Assembly: GCF_002198675.1 (NCBI RefSeq)
Contig: NZ_MWLL01000186.1
Location: forward strand, 1 to 42,521
DNA length: 42,521 nucleotides
Reading direction: 5' to 3'
DNA from: Kineosporia sp. R_H_3
GTDB taxonomy: Bacteria; Actinomycetota; Actinomycetes; Actinomycetales; Kineosporiaceae
This document shows, one piece after another, positions 7,234 through 15,372 of this stretch (the first letter of the stretch is position 1; the number at the start of each line of letters is the position of its first letter). Under the pieces are notes generated by a model. The model saw only the letters and a program-made list of their open reading frames with translations, had not been told where the DNA came from and made no database searches. The position numbers were made by a program, and so were the translations under genes.

Positions 7234-8921
7234 GCGAGCACGGCGTGGAGATCGCCGTCTTCGTCGCCCTGTTCGTGCTCGTGAGCGGGCTCGGCTTCTT
7301 CGCGGCGCGGTGGCGCCGACCGAGCACCATGGAGCACCTCGACGAGTGGGGCCTGGGCGGGCGCAGCTTCGGCTCGTGGATCACCTGGTTCCTCATCGGC
7401 GGCGACCTCTACACCGCCTACACGTTCGTCGCGGTGCCGGCGCTGCTCTTCGGGGCGGGCGCGGCCGGCTTCTTCGCCGTCCCGTACACGATCGTCGTCT
7501 ACCCGATCGTCTTCTACGTGCTGCTGCGGCTGTGGTCGGTGAGCCACGTCCACGGCTTCGTCACCCCGGCCGACTTCGTCCGGGCCCGGTTCGGCAGCCC
7601 GACCCTCGCCCTCGTCGTCGCGGTCACCGGGATCGTCGCGACGATGCCGTACATCGCGCTCCAGCTCGTCGGGATCGAGGCCGTCCTCAAGACCGTCGGC
7701 GTGCGCGGGCACGTCCCGATCGTCGTCGCCTTCGCGATCCTCGCGGCGTACACGTACAACTCGGGGCTGCGGGCGCCGGCGCTCATCGCCTTCGTCAAGG
7801 ACGCGCTCATCTACGTCGTCATCATCGCCGCGGTCATCTGGATCCCGGCGAAGCTCGGCGGCTGGGGCACGATCTTCGACGCGGCGGACGCGAAGTTCGC
7901 GAAGTCCCCGAGCCCCGGGGACGGCACGCTGCTCCCGGGCGCCGGTCAGGTCCAGTACGCGACGCTCGCCTTCGGGTCGGCGCTGGCGCTGTTCCTCTAC
8001 CCGCACTCGGTGACCGGCGTCCTCGCGTCGAAGGACCGGGGCACGATCAAGCGGAACATGGCGGCGCTGCCCGCGTACTCGCTGCTCCTCGGGCTGCTCG
8101 CGCTGCTCGGCTACATGGCGATCGCCGCGGGCACCAAGCCGTTGCCGACGGGCGACACCCTCGTCGCGACCGACGGCACGGTGATCGGCCCGAAGACCGA
8201 CGGCAACACCGTGATCCCGTTGCTCTTCGACCAGATGTTCCCGCACTGGTTCGCCGGGGTCGCCTTCGCGGCGGTCGCGATCGGCGCCCTCGTGCCGGCC
8301 GCGATCATGAGCATCGCGGCCGCGAACCTGTGGACCCGCAACGTGTACCGCGAGTACCTCAACAAGGACGCGACACCGGCGCAGGAGGCGCGCAGCAGCA
8401 AGATCGCCTCGCTCGTCGTCAAGCTCGGCGCCCTCGTCGCGATCCTCGCCCTCGACCCGCAGTTCTCCATCGACCTGCAGCTCATCGGCGGCGTGATCAT
8501 CCTGCAGACCCTGCCCGCCGTGGGCCTGGGCCTGTACACCCGCTGGTTCCACCGCGGCGGGCTCGTCGCCGGCTGGGCGGCCGGGATGGCGGCCGGCTGG
8601 TGGCTGCTGTGGAACGTCCCGCAGACGGCCGTCACCGCGGCCGGTCCGAAGATCCTGCGCGAGCACTTCGGCGGCTCGGCGTTCAGGCTCAGCGAGCTGG
8701 GGTTCGACACGACCGTCACGGTGTACGCGGGCTTCCTCGCCGTTCTCGTGAACCTCGTCGTAGCCGTCCTCGTGACGCTCGCGCTGCGGGCGGCCGGTGT
8801 CGCCGATGGCCGGGACGCGACGTCCGCGCCCGACTACGACGCCGACGCCGGCGACCCGCGGGTGCACGACCTCGACCTGCACGCGCCGAGGACCGTGCGG
8901 GAGGAGCCGGTGCAGTACTAG
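7230..8921 (+). CDS. MctC-like monocarboxylate:sodium symporter
   Basis: The 563-aa protein is a sodium:solute symporter with about 13 membrane segments. Motifs include GRSFGSWITWFLIGGDLYT, VHGFVTPADFVRARFGSPTL and FAILAAYTYNSGLRAPALIA, with the core IGALVPAAIMSIAAANLWTR late in the protein. A hydrophilic acidic C-terminal tail of about 40 residues follows the last helix. Together with the coupled DUF3311 gene this is the standard MctC arrangement, so uptake of acetate, pyruvate or propionate is likely. It is a paralogue of the divergent symporter at 5261-6874. Transcription probably ends at the hairpin 8949-8982. Confidence 0.93.
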   Translation: MSEHGVEIAVFVALFVLVSGLGFFAARWRRPSTMEHLDEWGLGGRSFGSWITWFLIGGDLYTAYTFVAVPALLFGAGAAGFFAVPYTIVVYPIVFYVLLRLWSVSHVHGFVTPADFVRARFGSPTLALVVAVTGIVATMPYIALQLVGIEAVLKTVGVRGHVPIVVAFAILAAYTYNSGLRAPALIAFVKDALIYVVIIAAVIWIPAKLGGWGTIFDAADAKFAKSPSPGDGTLLPGAGQVQYATLAFGSALALFLYPHSVTGVLASKDRGTIKRNMAALPAYSLLLGLLALLGYMAIAAGTKPLPTGDTLVATDGTVIGPKTDGNTVIPLLFDQMFPHWFAGVAFAAVAIGALVPAAIMSIAAANLWTRNVYREYLNKDATPAQEARSSKIASLVVKLGALVAILALDPQFSIDLQLIGGVIILQTLPAVGLGLYTRWFHRGGLVAGWAAGMAAGWWLLWNVPQTAVTAAGPKILREHFGGSAFRLSELGFDTTVTVYAGFLAVLVNLVVAVLVTLALRAAGVADGRDATSAPDYDADAGDPRVHDLDLHAPRTVREEPVQY

Positions 8922-8948
8922 GCACCGGCGACGCACCACCGTCGACGG

Positions 8949-8982
8949 ACGGACGGCCCGGCCCTGCGGCCGGGCCGTCCGT
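8949..8982. terminator. Strong bidirectional hairpin terminator
   Basis: A perfect 15-bp stem (8949-8963 with 8968-8982) and CTGC loop sit between two convergent genes. There is no U tract, as is common in GC-rich actinobacteria. Confidence 0.85.
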
Positions 8983-8998
8983 ACGTCAGGTCTGCGGG

Positions 8999-9823
8999 TC
9001 AGGCGTCCGGTGCGGCGACCGTCAGCAGGACGCGGTCACCCACCGGCTCGAAGCCGAGACCGCGGTAGCGGACCTCACCGGCCACGTCGTCCGCCCCGCC
9101 GAGGACGACGACGTGGTCGGCGACGCTCCTCGACGTCCCGCACAGCGCAGCGAACGCGGCCCGGCCGAACGCCTCGTCGCGCGGCGCGTACGCCGCACCG
9201 ACACGGACCATGCCCGCGACGCAGCGGCTCCGCGTCGCGACGCCCTCGGGAACCCCGTCGACCTCCCACAGGACCGCGCCGCCGTACGAGAGCGGCTCGT
9301 CGACGAGGTACTCGAGGTCCGTCGGGTCGTCCGGGATCCCCGCGAGGAGGTCGGAGTACCAGGAGACGAGCAGGTCACGGTCGGCGCGGGTCGCCGTCCG
9401 TTCCCGGCCCGGGGTGACGACGAGCCCCGGGCGGCCGGGGCCGAGCCGGTGCACCCGGGTGCGGCCCGCGACGACGAGCCCGCTCCCGTGCCGCGCCTCC
9501 CACACCTGCGCCGCGGTCCGCTCGTCGCGTCCGTCGACCGTGAACGGCGCGAGGTCGGGCACCAGCTCGACGAGCTGCTCCAGCGCGGGCCGCGGCATCG
9601 GCGACAGCGCCGGGCGGTGCCCGGGGGCCACGACGAACGCTCCCGCGACCTCGCCCTCGTCGTCCCGCCACCAGCCGAGCAGCAGGTCAGGGGCCTGCGA
9701 GGGTCGGGCCTCGAGGTAGGCGGCCTCGGTGAGGAGCACGGTGCAGCGCACGGGATCATGGGCCAGGAAGGGCTCCGCGGCCGCCCGGAAGGCACCGGCG
9801 TCCCGGCTCGTGGACCAGACCAT
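8999..9823 (-). CDS. GNAT-type acetyltransferase-like protein
   Basis: The 274-aa protein has a variable N-terminal half and a C-terminal half that reads like a GNAT domain: VLWEVDGVPEGVATR as the central strands, VGAAYAPRDEAFGRAAFAAL as the acyl-CoA binding strand-helix with a degenerate pyrophosphate loop, and YRGLGFEPVGDRVLLTV as the closing helix and strand. The substrate is unknown. The ATG at 9823 (MVWSTSRDAG) is chosen because the frame further upstream lies in the divergent promoter region and is low in complexity. The gene converges on the symporter gene and shares the terminator 8949-8982. Confidence 0.78.
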   Translation of the reverse strand: MVWSTSRDAGAFRAAAEPFLAHDPVRCTVLLTEAAYLEARPSQAPDLLLGWWRDDEGEVAGAFVVAPGHRPALSPMPRPALEQLVELVPDLAPFTVDGRDERTAAQVWEARHGSGLVVAGRTRVHRLGPGRPGLVVTPGRERTATRADRDLLVSWYSDLLAGIPDDPTDLEYLVDEPLSYGGAVLWEVDGVPEGVATRSRCVAGMVRVGAAYAPRDEAFGRAAFAALCGTSRSVADHVVVLGGADDVAGEVRYRGLGFEPVGDRVLLTVAAPDA

Positions 9824-9892
9824 GCCCCAGTGTGGCCCGCCGCCTGCCCGCCCCGGCCCCCTCCGGCGCACCGAGGGGCTCCGAAGCGGCGC

Positions 9893-9898
9893 TAGGGT
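9893..9898 (+). promoter_or_regulatory. Leaderless promoter -10 box (TAGGGT)
   Basis: TAGGGT is followed by 7 nt and then the ATG at 9906. No ribosome site is present, so transcription probably starts at the start codon. Confidence 0.5.
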
Positions 9899-9905
9899 CA
9901 CAGGT

Positions 9906-10760
9906 ATGGCTGACTGGAAGAGAGTGACGCGCGACGCCGTCGTCGCCGCGGTGCACGAGTACGACCAGGTCGGCCAGGCGGAGTTCCTCGCCCGGCACGG
10001 CTTCGGGCCGGCGACCGGATACCTGCTCGAGCACGAGGGGAACCTCTACGACTCCAAGGCGATCGCCGGGGCGGCGTACGAGCTGTCGACGGGCGAGAGC
10101 CTGTCCTCCGACGACTTCCGCGGCGGCAAGGCGGGCGCCGCCGCCGTGCTGCGTCGCCTGGAGTTCGTCGTCCAGGGCCCGGAGCCGACCGGCCCCGCCG
10201 CCGCACGCCGCCCGGGCACGCACTGGGCGGGCGACGAGAGCCCCGTGGCCTTCGCCGACGCCCAGGCGCTGTGGGCGGACGCCGCCCGCGACCGGCTCAT
10301 CGCCGTCGCCGGCGTCTACCACGCGATCACGACGTACAAGGAGCTGTCGAAGCAGGTCCAGGACGACTCCGGGGTCCGGACGACGCAGCTCATGCACTAC
10401 TGGATCGGCGACGTCCTCGGGCTCGTCGCGCTCGACTGCGCCCGCCGCGAGGAGCCCCTGCTCTCGTCGCTGTGCGTGAACGCCGAGGGCTCGGTCGGCC
10501 CCGGGTACGCGCCGTCCGTCGCGTCGCTGCGCGGTGCGGAGCCCAAGGACGCCGAGGACCACGCGGCCCTCGAGCGCCTCGCCTGCTACAAGCACTTCGG
10601 CGCGACGATCCCGGCCGGCGGCGGGCGCCCGGCACTGACCCCCGCCGTGCAGCGCCGCAAGGACCGGGCGGCCGCCCAGCGCCCCGAGCGCCGCGGCGCG
10701 GTCTGCCCGACGTGCTTCGTGGAGCTCCCCGTCACCGGGCGCTGCATGCTCTGCGGCTGA
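9906..10760 (+). CDS. ScoMcrA-like head-domain protein with C-terminal zinc ribbon
   Basis: Residues 1-90 of this 284-aa protein (WKRVTRDAVVAAVHEYDQVG, then FLARHGFGPATGYLLEHEG and LYDSKAIAGAAYE) resemble the N-terminal head domain of ScoMcrA, the type IV restriction enzyme that cuts phosphorothioate-modified DNA. The middle part (about 115-230) has TTYKELSKQVQDDSGVRTTQ and MHYWIGDVLGLVALDCARRE, which I know from proteins of unknown role that often carry the same head. The end holds CPTC and CMLC, a zinc ribbon. No HNH nuclease or modified-base-binding domain is present, so it is not a complete ScoMcrA. A nucleic-acid binding role is likely; defence is possible but unproven. Confidence 0.75.
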   Translation: MADWKRVTRDAVVAAVHEYDQVGQAEFLARHGFGPATGYLLEHEGNLYDSKAIAGAAYELSTGESLSSDDFRGGKAGAAAVLRRLEFVVQGPEPTGPAAARRPGTHWAGDESPVAFADAQALWADAARDRLIAVAGVYHAITTYKELSKQVQDDSGVRTTQLMHYWIGDVLGLVALDCARREEPLLSSLCVNAEGSVGPGYAPSVASLRGAEPKDAEDHAALERLACYKHFGATIPAGGGRPALTPAVQRRKDRAAAQRPERRGAVCPTCFVELPVTGRCMLCG

Positions 10761-10810
10761 CCGCCGACCGCCTCCGCGTCGGCGTCCGCAGGGACGTTCG
10801 ACCCGGAGGC

Positions 10811-10863
10811 ACCCCCTGGACGTCGACCACGGTGGAGACACCCGACATCCACCTCCAGGGGGT
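10811..10863 (+). promoter_or_regulatory. Structured 5' leader hiding the cgoX ribosome site
   Basis: ACCCCCTGGA (10811-10820) is perfectly complementary to TCCAGGGGGT (10854-10863). The right arm contains the only Shine-Dalgarno candidate (AGGGGG, 10857-10862) for the GTG at 10869. Inside the loop a second stem pairs GGTGGA (10831-10836) with TCCACC (10848-10853), stacking directly on the right arm. The folded leader should therefore block translation. Whether it senses a ligand or temperature, or is simply stable, is unknown. Confidence 0.5.
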
Positions 10864-10868
10864 CCGCC

Positions 10869-12338
10869 GTGCCACTGCCGCTCCGTGTCGTCGTCGTGGG
10901 CGGTGGGGTCAGCGGGCTCACCGTCGCCTACCACCTCGCGCGCCGGCTCCCGGCCGAGACCGGCGTCGCACCGTCGATCACGCTGCTCGAGGCGGGTGAG
11001 CGGCTCGGCGGCAAGGTGACGACACGGCAGCTCGGCGGCATCGCCGTCGACACCGGCCCGGACGCGCTCCTCGTCCGTGACGCCTGCGTCCGGGACCTGC
11101 TCGTCGACCTCGGGCTCGCCGAGCCCCTGAGCCGGCCCGCGTCGAGACGGGCCTACGTGTGGGCCCGGGGCGCCCTGCGCCCGCTGCCCGCGATGTCGCT
11201 CTTCGGCGTTCCGGACAACCCGTTCGCGCTCGTCCGCACCGGGATCCTCACCGTGCGCGGCGCGGTCCGCGCCGCGGCCGACCTGGTGCTCCCGCGGCGC
11301 CGGCTGCCCGCGGACCCGAGCATCGCCGAGCTGCTGCGCCCCCGCCTCGGCGCGGAGGTCTTCGACCTGCTCGTCGAGCCGATGCTCGGCGGGGTGCATG
11401 CCGGCCGGGCCGCGGAGCTCAGCGCGCGCAGCGCCGTCCCCGACGTGCACCGGGCCGTCACCGCCGGCCGCAGCGCGTACCTGTCGCTGCGCGAGCGGCG
11501 GCGGGCGTCGGTCCCCGCGGACCCGGCCCGGACGCCGCCCGACGGCCCGCCCCGGATCGCCCCGGGGATGGTCACCCTGCGCGGCGGGCTCCAGGGCCTC
11601 ACCGACGCGATCGCCGCGGCCACCCCCGGCGCCGACCTGCGCACCGGGGCTCTCGTCGCGGCCCTGGACCGGGTCGACGACGGCACCTGGACGGTCCGGC
11701 TCGCGGACGGCGAGGAGCTGACCGCCGACGTCGTCGTCCTCGCCGCCCCGGCGCACGCGACCGCACGGCTCCTCCTGCCGCACTCGGCGGCCGCCGCCGA
11801 CGCCCTGGACGCCATCCCGTACGCGGGCGTCGCGACCGTCTACCTCGCCTACCGCACGCAGGACGTGGGCCGCCCGCTCGACGGCACGGGATTCCTCGTC
11901 CCGCCGAGCGAGGACCGCTTCCTCGTCGGCTGCACCTGGACCACCGCCAAGTGGGAGCACCACGCCGGCGCCGCCGCGCGCGGCCTCACCGTCGTCCGCT
12001 GCGCCGTCGGCCGGCACGGCGACCGGCGGTGGCAGGGCATGGACGACGACGCGGTCGTCGACGCCGTCCACCTCGAGCTGGCCGAGGCGCTGGACGTCCG
12101 CGCCCGCCCCGTCGAGACCTCCGTGCAGCGCTGGCCCGGTGCGATGCCGCAGTACACGGTCGGGCACGAGGCGCGCCTCGCCGTCCTCGACACCGAGCTC
12201 GCCGCCCTGCCCGGGGTCCACCTCACGGGCGCCGGCTACCGCGGCGTGGGCCTGTCGGGCTGCATCGCGCAGGCCGACGCACTCGCCACCCGGATCGCGC
12301 TCGCCGCGGCCCGCACGGCCGAGCCGGTGCGGTCGTGA
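10869..12338 (+). CDS. cgoX: Coproporphyrinogen III oxidase / protoporphyrinogen oxidase (HemY/CgoX family)
   Basis: The 489-aa FAD-dependent oxidase begins with the dinucleotide motif VVVVGGGVSGLTVAYHLARR and continues with LLEAGERLGGKVTT. The substrate-domain motif LVEPMLGGVHAGRAAELSAR and the C-terminal FAD motif LTGAGYRGVGLSGCIAQADA are typical of HemY/CgoX. In actinobacteria this enzyme makes coproporphyrin III in the coproporphyrin-dependent heme route. The GTG start follows AGGGGG by 6 nt, and that ribosome site is buried in a hairpin. The stop overlaps the start of a radical SAM gene (GTGA), linking the two products. Confidence 0.93.
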   Translation: MPLPLRVVVVGGGVSGLTVAYHLARRLPAETGVAPSITLLEAGERLGGKVTTRQLGGIAVDTGPDALLVRDACVRDLLVDLGLAEPLSRPASRRAYVWARGALRPLPAMSLFGVPDNPFALVRTGILTVRGAVRAAADLVLPRRRLPADPSIAELLRPRLGAEVFDLLVEPMLGGVHAGRAAELSARSAVPDVHRAVTAGRSAYLSLRERRRASVPADPARTPPDGPPRIAPGMVTLRGGLQGLTDAIAAATPGADLRTGALVAALDRVDDGTWTVRLADGEELTADVVVLAAPAHATARLLLPHSAAAADALDAIPYAGVATVYLAYRTQDVGRPLDGTGFLVPPSEDRFLVGCTWTTAKWEHHAGAAARGLTVVRCAVGRHGDRRWQGMDDDAVVDAVHLELAEALDVRARPVETSVQRWPGAMPQYTVGHEARLAVLDTELAALPGVHLTGAGYRGVGLSGCIAQADALATRIALAAARTAEPVRS

Positions 12339-13453
12339 GCCGGCTCAACTACGACGAGCGTCCGATGCTCGTCTTCTGGGAGACCACCCGGGCCTGCGCA
12401 CTCGCCTGCCGGCACTGCCGCGCGGACGCGACGACGAGCGCACTGCCCGGGGAGCTGACGACCGCCGAGGGGCTGCGGCTCGTCGAGGACGTCGCCGCGT
12501 TCGGCCGGCCGCACCCGATCCTCGTCCTCACCGGCGGCGACTGCCTCGCCCGCGAGGACCTCTTCGAGATCGTCGGGCACGCGCACCGGCTCGGTGTCCC
12601 GACCGCGCTCTCGCCGTCCGTGACCCCGATGCTCACCCCGGCGATGATCGAGCGGATCGCGACGAGCGGCGTCAAGGCGGTGTCGATCAGCCTGGACGGC
12701 GCGACCGCGGCGACGCACGACGGCGTCCGCGGGATCCCGGGCCACTTCGACCGGACCCTGGAGGCGATGTCCGCGCTCGTCGCCGCGGGGCTCACCGTGC
12801 AGGTCAACACGACGGTCATGCGGACCAACGTCGACGAGATGCCGGACGTCGCCGCGATCCTCGCCGATCGCGGGGCGCACATCTGGGAGGTGTTCTTCCT
12901 CGTCCACGTCGGGCGCGGCACGGACACGGCGTCCCTGACCCCCGAGCAGCACGAGGACGTCTGCCACTTCCTCTGGGACGCCTCGCACCACGGGTTCACC
13001 GTCCGCACCGTCGAGGCGCCGTTCTTCCGCCGGGTCGCGGCGTCCCGGCGGGCCGGCGGCCCGGTGCCCGGGACCACGCTCTACGCGGGGCTGGCCCGGC
13101 GTCTGGCCGAGCGGCTCGGGGCGCCGACCGGGACGCCCCGCGCCCACACGGTCTCCACGCGCGACGGCAAGGGCATCGTCTTCGTCGCCTACGACGGCAC
13201 CGTGCACCCGGCGGGGTTCCTGCCGCTGACGCTCGGGGACGTGCGGACGGAGAGCCTCGCGACCGTGTACCGCGACCACCCGGTGCTCCGGGCGATCCGG
13301 TCGGCGGGGTTCTCCGGCCGCTGCGGCCGGTGCGAGTTCGCCGATCTGTGCGGCGGGTCGCGGGCCCGGGCGTTCGCCACGACCGGCGACCCGCTCGGCG
13401 AGGACCCGGCGTGCGCCTACCGACCCGTCGGGGAGGAACCGGCCCTCGTGTGA
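12335..13453 (+). CDS. Radical SAM/SPASM protein, TIGR04053-like (AhbD/NirJ relative)
   Basis: The 372-aa protein opens with NYDERPMLVFWETTRACALACRHC, carrying the radical SAM CxxxCxxC cluster motif. It then shows LVLTGGDCLAREDLFEI and the SAM-binding VSISLDGATAATHDGVRG. The C-terminal SPASM-like cysteines are in CGRCEFADLCGGSRARA and DPACAYR. The nearest families I know are TIGR04053 and the heme-pathway enzymes AhbD and NirJ. Its GTGA overlap with cgoX makes a heme or tetrapyrrole role likely, for example a decarboxylation late in heme synthesis, but the substrate is inferred from context. A hairpin at 13481-13501 follows. Confidence 0.88.
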   Translation: MSRLNYDERPMLVFWETTRACALACRHCRADATTSALPGELTTAEGLRLVEDVAAFGRPHPILVLTGGDCLAREDLFEIVGHAHRLGVPTALSPSVTPMLTPAMIERIATSGVKAVSISLDGATAATHDGVRGIPGHFDRTLEAMSALVAAGLTVQVNTTVMRTNVDEMPDVAAILADRGAHIWEVFFLVHVGRGTDTASLTPEQHEDVCHFLWDASHHGFTVRTVEAPFFRRVAASRRAGGPVPGTTLYAGLARRLAERLGAPTGTPRAHTVSTRDGKGIVFVAYDGTVHPAGFLPLTLGDVRTESLATVYRDHPVLRAIRSAGFSGRCGRCEFADLCGGSRARAFATTGDPLGEDPACAYRPVGEEPALV

Positions 13454-13480
13454 GGCGGCCGCGGTCCGGCCCGGGACCAC

Positions 13481-13501
13481 CCCGACGCCACCCGCGTCGG
13501 G
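13481..13501. terminator. Short hairpin between the radical SAM gene and dinB
   Basis: CCCGACGC (13481-13488) pairs with GCGTCGGG (13494-13501) across a 5-nt loop. It probably ends the cgoX operon. It also lies only 12 nt before the dinB start, so it could influence that gene. Confidence 0.5.
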
Positions 13502-13513
13502 TTCACTGGTCCG

Positions 13514-14569
13514 ATGGACGGCGCGACCCGCCCCTGGGTGCTGCACGTGGACCTCGACCAGTTCATCGCGGCGGTCGAGGTGCTGCGGCGCCCGGAGCTC
13601 GCCGGTCTGCCGGTCATCGTCGGCGGCCGCGGCGACCCGACGGAGCGGGCCGTCGTCTCGACCGCCTCGTACGAGGCGCGCGCCTTCGGCGTCGGCTCCG
13701 GCATGCCGCTGCGGGTCGCGGCGCGCAAGGTGCCGGACGCCGTCCTGCTCCCCGTCGACGCGCCCGCCTACACCGCGGCGTCCGAGCAGGTCATGGCGGT
13801 GCTGCGCGCCCACGAGGGCGCCGTCGTCGAGGTGCTCGGCTGGGACGAGGCGTTCGTCGGCGTGACCACCGACGACCCGGAGGGCGTCGCCCGCGCCCTG
13901 CAGGCCGCGGTCCTCGTGGCGACCCGGCTGCACTGCTCGGTCGGCATCGGCGACACCAAGGTGCGGGCGAAGATCGCGACCGAGTTCGGCAAGCCGCGCG
14001 GCGTCTTCCGGCTGACGGCCGGGAACTGGTTCGAGGTCATGGCGGAGCGGCCGACCCGCGCCCTGTGGGGCGTCGGCGCGAAGGTCTCCTCGCGTCTGGC
14101 GAAGCACGGGATCACGACGGTCCGCGAGCTCGCGGACGCGGACGTCGACCTCCTCGTCGCCGAGTTCGGCCCGCGGATCGGCACCTGGTACGCCGATCTC
14201 GGCCACGGGCGGGGTTCGGCGACGGTCGACCCCACCCCCTGGGTCCCGCGCGGGCACAGCCGCGAGCACACCTACCAGCAGGACCTCACGGCACCCGAGG
14301 AGATCGAGGCCGCACTGCGCACCCTCGTCACCGAGGTGCTGGCGGACGTCGTCGCCGAGGGCCGCCCCGTCGTCCGCCTGACGCTCAAGGTGCGCTACAA
14401 ACCCTTCTTCACCAAGACGTTCAGCCGCACGCTGAAGGCGCCGACCACCGACGCGGACCTCCTGGAGCGCGAGTCGCTGGCGCTCGTGGTCCGACGCGAG
14501 GAGGGCCGCGCGGTCCGTCTGCTGGGGCTGCGGTTCGAGATGACGATGCCCGGGCCCGACGGGACCTAG
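13514..14569 (+). CDS. dinB: Y-family DNA polymerase IV
   Basis: The 351-aa translesion polymerase shows the catalytic Asp in HVDLDQF near residue 13, the steric region STASYEARAFGVGSGMPLR, and the second acidic pair in VLGWDEAFVGV near 115 (the usual SxDE is GWDE here). Further motifs are CSVGIGDTKVRAKIATEFGK and the helix-hairpin-helix LWGVGAKVSSRLAKHGITTV. The little-finger domain ends the protein. No beta-clamp QLxLF peptide is evident at the C-terminus (FEMTMPGPDGT), so clamp binding may be weak or occur elsewhere. It converges with nfo, with a 4-nt overlap, grouping two DNA repair genes. Confidence 0.95.
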   Translation: MDGATRPWVLHVDLDQFIAAVEVLRRPELAGLPVIVGGRGDPTERAVVSTASYEARAFGVGSGMPLRVAARKVPDAVLLPVDAPAYTAASEQVMAVLRAHEGAVVEVLGWDEAFVGVTTDDPEGVARALQAAVLVATRLHCSVGIGDTKVRAKIATEFGKPRGVFRLTAGNWFEVMAERPTRALWGVGAKVSSRLAKHGITTVRELADADVDLLVAEFGPRIGTWYADLGHGRGSATVDPTPWVPRGHSREHTYQQDLTAPEEIEAALRTLVTEVLADVVAEGRPVVRLTLKVRYKPFFTKTFSRTLKAPTTDADLLERESLALVVRREEGRAVRLLGLRFEMTMPGPDGT

Positions 14570-15360
14570 ACCCGCGCCCTGAGCCACTCGATGTCGGCGC
14601 TCTGCCCCTCGACCCCGCCCGGGGTCTCGCAGACGACCGGTGCGCCGGCCTCCCGGACGACGGCCACGAGCGCCTCGCCGTCGACGAACCCGGACCCGAA
14701 GTTCGTGTGCCGGTCGGCCCCGGAGTCGAACTCGTCGCGCGAGTCGTTCGCATGGACGAGGTCGATCCGGCCGGTGATGGCCTTGATCTTCGCCGCTGCG
14801 TCGACGAGGTCGATGCCCCCGGCGTGCGCGTGACACGTGTCGAGGCAGAACCCGACGTTCTCGGCGCCGGACGCCCGGCCGACCGCCTCCCAGAGCCGGT
14901 CGATCGCCTCGAGCCGGCGGGCCATCGCGTTGTCGCCGCCCGCCGTGTTCTCGATGAGCAGCGGGACCGGCAGGTCCAGCCCGTCGACGCACTTGCGCCA
15001 GTTGTCGAAGCCGACGCCCGCGTCCTCGTCCGTGCCGAGGTGGCCGCCGTGCACGACCACCCCCTTGGCGCCGATCTCCGCGGCCGCGAGCACGTGCTGC
15101 TGGAGCAGCTTGCGGCCCGGGATCCGGATCCGGTTGTTCGTCGCGGCCACGTTGATCGGGTACGGCGAGTGCACGTAGAGGGACACCCCCGCGGCCTCGG
15201 CGGCCGCCCGGAGCGCGGCCGCGCCGCCGGGGTACCGGACGACGGGCCCCTTGTAGCTCTGGGGGTCGCCGAGGAACATCTGCACGACGTCCGTGCCGCG
15301 GGCCAGGGCCTCTGCGACGGGGTCTTCCTGGTCGACGTGTGCACCGATGGAGAGCGCCAT
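14566..15360 (-). CDS. nfo: Endonuclease IV (apurinic/apyrimidinic endonuclease)
   Basis: The 264-aa TIM-barrel enzyme cleaves DNA 5' of abasic sites. All nine zinc ligands of the E. coli enzyme have visible counterparts: His in YVHSPY, His in VVHGGH, Glu in LLIENTAG, Asp and His in CLDTCHAH, His in LVHANDS, Asp and His in ADRHTNFG, and Glu in CETPGG. The start MALSIGAHV fits the family. A -10 box TAGGGT lies 6 nt before the ATG and contains the stop codon of the upstream membrane gene, so nfo likely has its own leaderless transcript besides read-through from that operon. Confidence 0.95.
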   Translation of the reverse strand: MALSIGAHVDQEDPVAEALARGTDVVQMFLGDPQSYKGPVVRYPGGAAALRAAAEAAGVSLYVHSPYPINVAATNNRIRIPGRKLLQQHVLAAAEIGAKGVVVHGGHLGTDEDAGVGFDNWRKCVDGLDLPVPLLIENTAGGDNAMARRLEAIDRLWEAVGRASGAENVGFCLDTCHAHAGGIDLVDAAAKIKAITGRIDLVHANDSRDEFDSGADRHTNFGSGFVDGEALVAVVREAGAPVVCETPGGVEGQSADIEWLRARV

Positions 15361-15366
15361 GCACCA

Positions 15367-15372
15367 ACCCTA
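15367..15372 (-). promoter_or_regulatory. Leaderless promoter -10 box for nfo (TAGGGT)
   Basis: On the minus strand TAGGGT precedes the nfo ATG by 6 nt. Its first three bases are the TAG stop codon of the DUF5671 gene (15370-15372). Confidence 0.45.
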
